Source: Deltaproteobacteria bacterium (lineage in GTDB: Bacteria > Myxococcota > Polyangia > Haliangiales > Haliangiaceae). From it: a DNA stretch of 5,665 bases. A model generated the notes under the pieces. It was not told the origin of the DNA. It saw only the letters and a list, made by a program, of their open reading frames with translations, and did not search any database. Below are positions 1 to 5,665 of the stretch, piece after piece (positions within the stretch are counted from its first letter, which is position 1; the number at the start of each line of letters is the position of its first letter). Position numbers and translations under genes: made by a program. Location: positions 1 to 5,665 of the forward strand of contig JAGSPR010000421.1 in NCBI GenBank assembly GCA_018262455.1, read 5' to 3'.

Positions 1-1
1 T

Positions 2-127
2 GGCGTCTACGGCAGACCCGGCGGCACGTCTGGCGGCATGCACGGCAGGCCCGGCGGTGGCGGCGCGCCTCGCGGTGGCGGCGCACCTCGCGGCGGCGCA
101 CCTCGCGGCGGTGGCGGGCGACGGTAG
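2..127 (+). CDS. C-terminal end of a Gly/Arg/Pro-rich protein (partial, 5' end outside window)
   Basis: Forty-one codons are open from base 2 to a TAG at 125-127. The peptide is almost entirely Gly, Arg, Pro and Ala: GRPGG occurs at residues 4-8 and 15-19 of the visible part, followed by three GGAPR units and a GGGGRR end. Such RGG-like tails are known on RNA-binding proteins (for example some DEAD-box helicases) and on some surface or secreted proteins, and are usually disordered and basic. No folded domain is visible, so no function is assigned. The gene would converge on the GH13 gene, with 33 bp between the two stops. Caution: the other frames over these 127 bases are also largely open because the DNA is repetitive and GC-rich. 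I chose this frame for its regular GRPGG/GGAPR periodicity and because its stop precedes the neighbouring gene. Confidence 0.5.
   Translation, partial: GVYGRPGGTSGGMHGRPGGGGAPRGGGAPRGGAPRGGGGRR
59..106 (+). repeat. Three copies of a 15-bp tandem repeat encoding GGAPR
   Basis: The unit ggcggcgcRcctcgc occurs at 59-73, 77-91 and 92-106. The last two copies are identical and directly adjacent. The first differs by one base (silent: GCG versus GCA for Ala) and is separated from the second by one extra GGT glycine codon. All units are multiples of three, so copy-number change by slippage would keep the reading frame. The repeat lies wholly within the low-complexity tail of the partial gene. Confidence 0.8.
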
Positions 128-160
128 CCGAAGTCTCCCGTGCGGCCGCCGGCCGTCGTC

Positions 161-1651
161 TCAGCTGACCTTCAGGACGTGCATGGCGTGACCATCCAGT
201 GCCACGTAGAGCCCGTCGGACGCGATCTGGTTTCCATCGCGCTTGAAGCGCTGACCGGAGAACAGATCGTCGAAGACGACCGCTCGATTGCGGAGCTCGG
301 GCCACGACAGCTGCACCCGGCCGTCGGCGCGCGCATCGCTGAGGTTGACGACGACGAGGTGGCTTTGCGCTGGCTCCGTCCACGTCCACGCCAGCAGGCG
401 ATCCGCGCTCGTGTTGTCGGGCCATCCCCAGATCGGGACGAGCGACCACGCCCCGCGGCGCATGCCGCCGGCCATCACGGCCAGCAAGCGTTCGACGAAA
501 CCTCGGAGCTGCAGGTCGGGTTCCTCGACGGGCCGACGGCCGAGCGTGACGGGGATGCGGACGCGGCGGCCCTCTGCTTCGCCTTCGTGCAGGAGCGCGA
601 CGCCGGGCAACGTGAACATCGCGGCGAGCGCGGCGCGATGAGCTGCCGGTCCGAGCACCGACGCGGCTCTCGGCTCGTCGTGGTTCTCCACGAACCGGAT
701 CGTGCGGTGCTGGTAGCTCAGATCTGCGCCGAGATGCGCGCGCACCGCGCCGACGTCGATCGCGCCGCCATGCACCACGCGATCGTAGAGGCGCTTGTCG
801 TAGCAGGCATCGAAGCCCTGCTCGAGCAGCGTCGGCTCGAGGTCCCAATAGGCCTCCGCCCAAAACACGAAGTCCGGACGGGCCGCCTTCGTCGCGCCGA
901 TGATCCGCGGCCAGTAGCCGCGACCACCATCGGGGTGCGGACCTCCACTGGCGCGATTCCCCCAGGTGCGCGCGAACACGTCGTCGAGCACCAGCATGGC
1001 CATGTCGCAGCGCACGCCATCGCATCGCCGCGTCAGGCCGACGACGAGATCGACCATCGCGGCGCGAAGCCCGACGTGGGACGCATCGAGCTGCAGCACC
1101 TCGGGCCATGCTGGGAAGTACGGATCGCGCCCGCACGCCAGCACGCGATCACCGACCTTGATGAAGGCGTGTGGCTCGCGCTCGAGATCGGCCTGCGTGC
1201 CTTGTACGAAGAACTCGGGATGCTCGCGAACCCATCGATGATCGGGTGCCATGTGGTTCGGCACGAGATCGAGCACGAGGCGCACGCCCCGGCGCGCCAG
1301 CGCGGCGCGCGCGGTCTTGAGTCCGGACTCCCCGCCGAGCTTGCGATCGACGACATAGTCGCGGATGCAGTAGGCCGAGCCCACGACGTCGGCATCGGTG
1401 AGGTCGGGGAGCGCGGCGAGGTTTGCGGCGCGCATCGACGGATTTGCGCGAGCGATCTGCGCGCCGATCGGGCTGCGCTCCCACACCCCCATGAGCCACA
1501 CGGCGTCGACGCCCGGTCGAGCGACGTCGTCCCAGACCTCGTCGGGGACGTCGGCCAGCGTGATCGGACGTCGATATTTCTTCCCGAGCTCGGCCAACCA
1601 GATCCACGTGAAGATCTCGTGGACGACGGGATTGGCCGGCCATTCCCTCAC
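161..1651 (-). CDS. GH13 alpha-amylase-family glycoside hydrolase, cytoplasmic, specificity unknown
   Basis: A 496-residue retaining alpha-glucoside-active enzyme of family GH13. The conserved regions are present in order: region I DLVPNH (128-133); region V-like QLD (187-189) before the nucleophile strand; region II GVRCDMA (212-218) with Arg214 and nucleophile Asp216; region III FWAEAYWD (263-270) with acid/base Glu266; region IV ENHDEP (322-327) with His324 and transition-state Asp325. The catalytic triad is therefore intact. The segment between regions I and II is about 80 residues, so domain B is small. Residues from about 418 to 496 look like the C-terminal beta-sandwich. No signal peptide is visible, so it should act in the cytoplasm. 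The start is GTG at 1651, overlapping the GH63 stop by four bases, with GGGAGGT six bases upstream; the protein then begins directly with the first barrel strand region. It may be a hydrolase or a transglycosylase; the motifs do not decide this. The family call is sure, the substrate is not. Confidence 0.93.
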   Translation of the reverse strand: MREWPANPVVHEIFTWIWLAELGKKYRRPITLADVPDEVWDDVARPGVDAVWLMGVWERSPIGAQIARANPSMRAANLAALPDLTDADVVGSAYCIRDYVVDRKLGGESGLKTARAALARRGVRLVLDLVPNHMAPDHRWVREHPEFFVQGTQADLEREPHAFIKVGDRVLACGRDPYFPAWPEVLQLDASHVGLRAAMVDLVVGLTRRCDGVRCDMAMLVLDDVFARTWGNRASGGPHPDGGRGYWPRIIGATKAARPDFVFWAEAYWDLEPTLLEQGFDACYDKRLYDRVVHGGAIDVGAVRAHLGADLSYQHRTIRFVENHDEPRAASVLGPAAHRAALAAMFTLPGVALLHEGEAEGRRVRIPVTLGRRPVEEPDLQLRGFVERLLAVMAGGMRRGAWSLVPIWGWPDNTSADRLLAWTWTEPAQSHLVVVNLSDARADGRVQLSWPELRNRAVVFDDLFSGQRFKRDGNQIASDGLYVALDGHAMHVLKVS

Positions 1652-4398
1652 GGGCCACCTCCCGCTGCCTTCTTGCGAGACGGCGCGATCGGTTGCCGAT
1701 AGGGCAGTGCGAGACGAATGGAGCCCTCGCGGTTCAGCGTCGCGGTGTCGACGCTACCGAATATCTGGATCAACCGCGCGACGATGCCCGTCCAGCCAGT
1801 CTGGTGAGACGCGCCGAGGCCGGCACCGTTGTCGCCGTGGAAGTACTCGTAGAACAAGATGAGGTCGCGCCAGTGCTCGTCGGTCTGGAAGATCTCGGTG
1901 CCACCGTAGACCGGTCGGCGTCCGTGCTCGTCGCGTGTGAACGTGCTGATCAAACGATCCCCGATCTCCTTGGCCACTTCGAACAGCGTCATCTGGTGAC
2001 CCGATCCGGTGGGACATTCGATGGTGAACGCGTCGCCGTAGTACTCGTACTGCTGCATCAGCCCTCGGATGATGAGCAGATTGATCGGGAACCAGACGGG
2101 GCCTCGCCAGTTGGAGTTGCCTCCGAACATGCCGGTGCTCGACTCGGCCGGCTCGTACTGCACCTTGTACTCCGTATCGCCGACGAAGAACGAGTACGGA
2201 TGGTCGAGGTGCCAGCGCGAGATCGACCGGATCCCGTGCGGTCCGAGGAAGCGAGACTCGTCGAGCATGCGGGTGAGGATGCGGCGGAGCTTGTCCTCGT
2301 TGACCAGCGAGAGGATGCGACGGCCGTTGACGCCCGGCTTCAGCGGGTCGGCGACGTTCGCGAGCAGGTCGCGATTGCGCTCGAGATGTGCCACCACGGC
2401 GGCTCGCACCTTCGGGAACTTCGCGAGCACGCCGTCCTCGAACACGGTCGTCGCGCACAGCGGCAACAAGCCGACGAGCGAGCGCACCGCGAGGCGAATG
2501 CCATGCCCATCGGGCAGGCGCAGGACGTCGTAGAAGAAGCCGTCCTCGGCATCCCACAGCTTGTCGGGACGCTCGTCGACCGGATCGACCGCTGCGGCGA
2601 TCGAGAAGAAGCGCTGGATGAACTGCAACACGAAGCCCTCGTAGGACGGATCGCGCTCGGCGAGCAGCAGCGCCAGACCGAGCATGTTCTGGCTGAACAC
2701 GGCCATCCACGCGGTGCCGTCGGCCTGTTCGAGCTTGCCGCCCGTCGGTAGCGTCGCGCTGCGATCGAAGACGCCGATGTTGTCGAGGCCCAAGAACCCG
2801 CCCTCGAACACGTTGCGTCCGGTCGGGTCCTTGCGGTTCACCCACCACGTGAAGTTCGTCAGCAGCTTCGCGAACGCCTCCTTCAGGAACGTCAGGTCCT
2901 GCGCTTCGCCATCCATCGCGAACTGGACGCGCTGGATCATCAGCGTGGCGAACGCGTGCACCGGTGGGTTTACGTCGCCGAAGTTCCATTCGTAGGCGGG
3001 GATCTGCCCCGTCGGGTGCAGGTAGCGCGGCGACAGCATCAGCTCGAGCTGGTCCCTGGCGAAGTCCGGATCGACCATCATCAGCGGGACGGTGTGGAAT
3101 GCCAGATCCCACGCCGCGTACCACGGGTACTCCCATTTATCCGGCATCGAGATCACGTCGCCGTTGACCATGTGGAACCACGCTTCGTTGCGGGTCCCGT
3201 GTTTGGAGGGTGCGCGCAACGGGTGGGCACCGCGCTCGCGAAGCCAGGTGTCGAGATCGAAGTAGTAGTACTGCTTGGACCACAACATGCCCGCGAGCGC
3301 CTGGCGCATGACCGCCTTGCGGTCGGCATCGACCGACGGCGGTGTGATCGCGTCGTAGAACTCGTCTGCCTCGGTGCGCCGGGTGGCGATCACCGCGTCG
3401 AACCCGGCGAACGGTTTCGGGATCTCCCGCAGCGGCGTCGACGACAGCCTCACGCGGTAGGTCACGCTGCCGCGCGCAGGCACGACGAACCGCACGTGCG
3501 CCGCGGCCTTCGTGCCTTCGCCGGCGGGGTTGACCGCGTCCGCGCGGCCACCGACGACGCGCTCGTTGATCCCGTCCTTCACGTAGCGCGTCGCGTTCTG
3601 ACTACCCCACAGCCGCGCGGCGTTGGTCTCGTTGTCGCAGAACAACAGCTCCCCGCCGCTCTCTGCGTGCAGGTACATCTGCGGCAAGCTGTGGTGCTCG
3701 GTGCGAATGATCGGATGGTCGCCCGCGACGGTCGCGAGACGCGGACGCGGGTCGTTGGGTGTCCACGACCACGTGTTGCGGAACCACAGGGTCGGCAACA
3801 GATGGATCGGCGCGGGTTCGGGGCCGCGGTTGTGCACGGTGATGCGGCACAGCAGATCGTCGGGACTGGCCTTGGCGTACTCGACCACCACGTCGAAGTA
3901 GCGGTTGTCGGCGAACGCCCCGGTGTCGATCAGCTCGTACTCCATCTCGCGGCGCGAGCGCCGGCCGTTGGTTTGGATCAGGTCGTTGTACGGGAAGGCC
4001 GCGTGCGGATACTTGTAGAGCCAACGCTGGTAGGCGTGGGTCGGCACGTTGTCGACGTAGAAGTAGTACTCCTTGACGTCCTCGCCGTGATTGCCCTCGG
4101 AGTTGGTGAGTCCGAACAAGCGCTCCTTCAAGATCGGATCGCGCTCGTTCCAGAGCGCGAGCGCGAGACACAGGCGCTGCTTGTCGTCGGAGACGCCGGC
4201 GAGGCCGTCCTCGCCCCACCGATAGGCACGCGAACGAGCTTGGTCGTGACTGAAGTACGACCAGGCCTCTCCGTTGTCGCTGTAGTCCTCGCGTACGGTG
4301 CCCCACTGGCGTTCGCTCAGATACGGGCCCCAGGTCCGCCATCCGATGCCGGACCGCACCTCGCGTAGTCGTCTCTCCTCCGCGGTCAACTCCATCAT
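1648..4398 (-). CDS. GH63-type (MGH1-like) glucosidase, about 916 residues
   Basis: A large inverting glycoside hydrolase with an (alpha/alpha)6 barrel. Residues 1 to about 340 form a beta-rich N-terminal part with the motifs [18 protein letters not shown] (23-40) and [12 protein letters not shown] (58-69), which I recall as typical of bacterial proteins of about 900 residues annotated simply as 'glucosidase'. The barrel occupies about 350-890. [13 protein letters not shown] (424-436) carries Asp431, the probable general acid. [11 protein letters not shown] (763-773) is the GH63 substrate-binding signature. [12 protein letters not shown] (849-860) carries Glu851, my best candidate for the catalytic base, followed by QTGWTG (866-871). 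These two residue assignments rest on remembered family patterns, not an alignment. There is no signal peptide or membrane segment, so it is probably cytoplasmic. The frame stays open upstream to an ATG at 5049, but that start would run antisense through the HAD gene. ATG 4398 has a near-ideal SD site and opens on the family's usual N-terminus. First gene of the operon with the GH13 gene. GH63 members act on glucosylglycerate, mannosylglycerate, kojibiose- or nigerose-like and other alpha-glucosides; this one is unassigned. Confidence 0.93.
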   Translation of the reverse strand: MMELTAEERRLREVRSGIGWRTWGPYLSERQWGTVREDYSDNGEAWSYFSHDQARSRAYRWGEDGLAGVSDDKQRLCLALALWNERDPILKERLFGLTNSEGNHGEDVKEYYFYVDNVPTHAYQRWLYKYPHAAFPYNDLIQTNGRRSRREMEYELIDTGAFADNRYFDVVVEYAKASPDDLLCRITVHNRGPEPAPIHLLPTLWFRNTWSWTPNDPRPRLATVAGDHPIIRTEHHSLPQMYLHAESGGELLFCDNETNAARLWGSQNATRYVKDGINERVVGGRADAVNPAGEGTKAAAHVRFVVPARGSVTYRVRLSSTPLREIPKPFAGFDAVIATRRTEADEFYDAITPPSVDADRKAVMRQALAGMLWSKQYYYFDLDTWLRERGAHPLRAPSKHGTRNEAWFHMVNGDVISMPDKWEYPWYAAWDLAFHTVPLMMVDPDFARDQLELMLSPRYLHPTGQIPAYEWNFGDVNPPVHAFATLMIQRVQFAMDGEAQDLTFLKEAFAKLLTNFTWWVNRKDPTGRNVFEGGFLGLDNIGVFDRSATLPTGGKLEQADGTAWMAVFSQNMLGLALLLAERDPSYEGFVLQFIQRFFSIAAAVDPVDERPDKLWDAEDGFFYDVLRLPDGHGIRLAVRSLVGLLPLCATTVFEDGVLAKFPKVRAAVVAHLERNRDLLANVADPLKPGVNGRRILSLVNEDKLRRILTRMLDESRFLGPHGIRSISRWHLDHPYSFFVGDTEYKVQYEPAESSTGMFGGNSNWRGPVWFPINLLIIRGLMQQYEYYGDAFTIECPTGSGHQMTLFEVAKEIGDRLISTFTRDEHGRRPVYGGTEIFQTDEHWRDLILFYEYFHGDNGAGLGASHQTGWTGIVARLIQIFGSVDTATLNREGSIRLALPYRQPIAPSRKKAAGGGP
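1657..1663 (-). promoter_or_regulatory. Shine-Dalgarno site of the GH13 gene, inside the end of the GH63 gene
   Basis: Read on the minus strand, GGGAGGT lies six bases before the GTG start at 1651. The same bases encode part of the Gly-Gly-Gly-Pro end of the GH63 protein. This site decides the GTG start and, with the GTGA overlap, supports coupled translation by ribosomes that have just finished the glucosidase. Confidence 0.75.
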
Positions 4399-4400
4399 CA

Positions 4401-4410
4401 GATCACCTCC
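4401..4410 (-). promoter_or_regulatory. Very strong Shine-Dalgarno site of the GH63 gene
   Basis: On the minus strand the ten bases GGAGGTGATC are an exact complement of the common bacterial 16S rRNA 3' end (GATCACCTCC). GGAGG ends seven bases before the ATG at 4398; a second in-frame ATG follows at once (4393-4395) at a spacing of ten. This fixes the start of the 916-residue protein and argues against the much longer upstream frame. Confidence 0.85.
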
Positions 4411-4425
4411 GAGCCGGGGTGGCTC
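4411..4425 (-). promoter_or_regulatory. Small hairpin abutting the GH63 ribosome binding site
   Basis: The plus strand reads gagcc-ggggt-ggctc: perfect 5-bp arms (4411-4415 and 4421-4425) around a 5-base loop. In the mRNA of the glucosidase gene this would be a GC-rich stem-loop whose 3' arm touches the SD sequence directly. It could tune ribosome access or mRNA stability. Five-bp GC-rich repeats occur by chance in such DNA; its position is what makes it notable. Confidence 0.35.
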
Positions 4426-4700
4426 ATCGACACAACGGGGCGCACCCGACGCAAGCCACGTGCCTTGGGTTTCGACGGCTGCTCGTCCGTTCGGCACGCC
4501 CGTCATAGCGGTCGTCGCACGACGTCGGGCGCCGCAGCACGTCGACACGGCACGCAGCACGATGCCGCGCTTCGTCGCCGGCGTAACGGTGCTCGACCAT
4601 GGCCGTTTGCTCGTACGTAGTCCGCTGTAGTGCCACGCGGCCACAGTGAGCGATCTGGATGTGGCGACAACGCGCGTTCGCGAATCGGGTGCGCGAGGCA

Positions 4701-4727
4701 CTCGTTCGACGTGCGCGATCGAACGAG
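4701..4727. promoter_or_regulatory. 27-bp inverted repeat, candidate operator
   Basis: CTCGTTCGA (4701-4709) and its exact reverse complement TCGAACGAG (4719-4727) flank a 9-base spacer. The half-site centres are 18 bp apart, nearly two helical turns, which suits a dimeric or tetrameric DNA-binding protein. It lies 83 bp upstream of the HAD start and about 300 bp upstream of the GH63 start, so it is closer to the HAD promoter region. There is no T-run after it, so it is not a standard terminator. The regulator is unknown. Confidence 0.45.
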
Positions 4728-4799
4728 CACCGCATCGGTTGGTGTCTCGCTTGCACTGGCGGCGGCGGGTCGATACGCGAGGAGCCGCGAAGGCAAACC

Positions 4800-4803
4800 G
4801 GAG
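4800..4803 (+). promoter_or_regulatory. Shine-Dalgarno site of the HAD phosphatase gene
   Basis: GGAG lies seven bases before the ATG at 4811. Although the frame is open further upstream, this site and the HAD motif I beginning 18 codons later support ATG 4811 as the start. Confidence 0.6.
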
Positions 4804-4810
4804 AATCCCG

Positions 4811-5665
4811 ATGGCCACCGTCGAAACACATCCTTCCCCATCGATCTCTGTGCTGCTGGCCGACGTCGACGGCACGGTCGTCACGAAAGACAAGGTGATC
4901 ACCGAGCGCGCGCTCGAGGCCGTCCAGCACCTGCGCGAGCAGGGGGTCATCTTCACGGTGACCAGCGGTCGTCCGCCGCGCGGCATGCGCATGCTCGTGG
5001 AGCCGCTCGGGTTGACGATGCCGATGGCGGCCTTCAACGGCGGCGTCATCGTTCTCCCCGATCTCTCCGTACTCGACGAGCGGACGGTGCCCGATTACCT
5101 GCTGCCCGGCATCGTCGAGACGATGGAGTCTCACGGTCTCGACGTCTGGCTCTACAGCGCCACCGAGTGGTACGTCCGCAATCGCAGGGCGCCTCGCGTG
5201 GACCGCGAGGCTTCGACGGTTCAGTTCGAGCCCACGGTCGTCCCGTCCTTCGACAAGGTGCTCACCGGAATCGTGAAGGTCGTCGGCGTGAGCGAGGACC
5301 ACGCGCGCGTCGCGGCTTGCGAGGCGCTGCTCCAGGAGGAGTGGGGGACGCTGGTCTCGGCTGCGCGTTCGCAGCCGCACTACCTCGACGTGACGCATCC
5401 CACCGCCAACAAAGGGACGGTGATCGAGCGGCTCTCGCGGTACCTGAAGGTCCCGCTCGATCACATCGCCACCATCGGCGACCAAGCGAACGACGTACTG
5501 ATGTTCGAACGCAGCGGCCTTAGCATCGCGATGGGTAACGCGAGCGAGATCGTGCTGCGCCAGGCGAACGTCGTCACGACGTCGTTCGCCGACGAGGGCT
5601 TCGCCAATGCGGTCGAGACGTACGTCATCCCGCACGCCGAGCCTGCGACCAACGCGGCGACGAAG
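4811..5665 (+). CDS. HAD-superfamily IIB (Cof-type) phosphatase, partial at 3' end
   Basis: 285 codons are open to the window edge with no stop. All four HAD motifs are visible: motif I DVDGT (18-22) with nucleophile Asp18 and acid/base Asp20; motif II TSGRP (51-55) with Thr51; motif III Lys201 in NKGTVIERL; motif IV GDQANDVLMF (223-232) with Mg-binding Asp224 and Asp228. The roughly 145-residue stretch between motifs II and III fits the C2B cap of subclass IIB, which sets substrate choice. Cof-type proteins are usually about 270 residues, and the visible part already covers the family core (motif IV followed by IAMGNA at 239-244), so little is probably missing. Family members dephosphorylate sugar phosphates, pyridoxal phosphate, FMN or similar small metabolites in the cytoplasm using Mg2+. 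Relatives in IIB include trehalose-, sucrose- and mannosylglycerate-phosphate phosphatases, so a sugar phosphate is plausible beside two glycosidases, but this is inference. It is divergent from, not in an operon with, the GH63/GH13 pair. Confidence 0.9.
   Translation, partial: MATVETHPSPSISVLLADVDGTVVTKDKVITERALEAVQHLREQGVIFTVTSGRPPRGMRMLVEPLGLTMPMAAFNGGVIVLPDLSVLDERTVPDYLLPGIVETMESHGLDVWLYSATEWYVRNRRAPRVDREASTVQFEPTVVPSFDKVLTGIVKVVGVSEDHARVAACEALLQEEWGTLVSAARSQPHYLDVTHPTANKGTVIERLSRYLKVPLDHIATIGDQANDVLMFERSGLSIAMGNASEIVLRQANVVTTSFADEGFANAVETYVIPHAEPATNAATK

Larger units (their letters stand above)
4399..4810. other. Divergent intergenic region between the GH63 and HAD genes
   Basis: These 412 bp separate the two divergent starts and must hold promoters for both directions if each gene is transcribed from here. 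I find no credible gene: the frames that cross it lack a ribosome binding site and known motifs. It holds the two SD sites, the hairpin next to the GH63 SD, a 27-bp inverted repeat at 4701-4727 and an 8-bp palindrome TTCGCGAA at 4677-4684. No clear -35/-10 pair was found on either strand, as is common in GC-rich bacteria. Confidence 0.7.

Noticed and set aside
143..155. Possible terminator hairpin CGGCC-GCC-GGCCG in the gap between the convergent genes
   Set aside because: Only five paired bases with a three-base loop and no T-run on either side; such repeats are common in GC-rich DNA. A role in ending transcription from either side cannot be excluded.
140..1702. 520-codon plus-strand open frame covering the whole GH13 gene
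   Set aside because: It mirrors the GH13 codons on the opposite strand, as is usual in GC-rich genes. The peptide is Arg/His/Asp/Val-rich with no domain, while the minus strand carries every GH13 motif.
2956..4368. 470-codon plus-strand open frame opposite the GH63 gene
   Set aside because: Same GC-driven mirror effect; no motif, and the opposite strand is a clear glucosidase.
4677..4684. 8-bp palindrome TTCGCGAA
   Set aside because: Too short and too likely by chance in CG-rich DNA to call a binding site; noted only as part of the intergenic region.
4751..4777. TTGCAC with GATACG about 16 bp downstream as a sigma-70 promoter for the HAD gene
   Set aside because: Only about half the consensus positions match, which is expected by chance in 400 bp.
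4399..5049. N-terminal extension of the GH63 frame by 217 codons to an ATG at 5049
   Set aside because: It would cross the whole divergent intergenic region and lie antisense over the HAD gene. The added peptide has no recognisable domain, and the start at 4398 has a near-perfect SD site.
4424..5635. 403-codon minus-strand open frame opposite the HAD gene
   Set aside because: The plus strand encodes all four HAD motifs in the right order; the antisense peptide has none.

Overview
The window is GC-rich bacterial DNA. Codons end mostly in G or C, and nearly every gene has a long open frame on its opposite strand. This fits a large-genome, GC-rich soil or environmental bacterium such as a myxobacterium-like proteobacterium or an actinomycete. 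That is an inference from composition and gene type; no phylogenetic marker is present.

Layout, left to right: (1) bases 2-127, plus strand, hold the last 41 codons of a gene with a Gly/Arg/Pro-rich, RGG-like tail, part of it built from a 15-bp tandem repeat. (2) After a 33-bp convergent gap come two overlapping minus-strand genes, read right to left. The first is a 916-residue GH63-type glucosidase (1648-4398). The second is a 496-residue GH13 alpha-amylase-family enzyme (161-1651). They share a 4-base GTGA stop/start overlap, and the Shine-Dalgarno (SD) site of the second lies inside the last codons of the first, so this is very probably a translationally coupled operon. (3) A 412-bp divergent intergenic region (4399-4810) carries a small hairpin abutting the SD site of the glucosidase gene, that SD site itself (a 10-base perfect complement of the usual 16S rRNA 3' end), and a 27-bp inverted repeat nearer the other gene. 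(4) From 4811 to the window end, plus strand, runs a HAD-superfamily IIB (Cof-type) phosphatase; 285 codons are seen and the stop lies outside the window.

How they may work together: neither glycoside hydrolase has a recognisable signal peptide or membrane segment, so both should act in the cytoplasm. Their catalytic residues appear intact. An intracellular GH63 enzyme coupled to an intracellular GH13 enzyme, with a divergent sugar-phosphatase-like HAD gene, suggests turnover of an internal alpha-glucoside (storage glucan fragments, trehalose-type sugar, or a glycosylated compatible solute). The substrate cannot be read from the sequence. I see no mobile element, CRISPR array, RNA gene or defence module; the main interest is the unassigned specificity of the coupled GH63/GH13 pair and the structured divergent promoter region.
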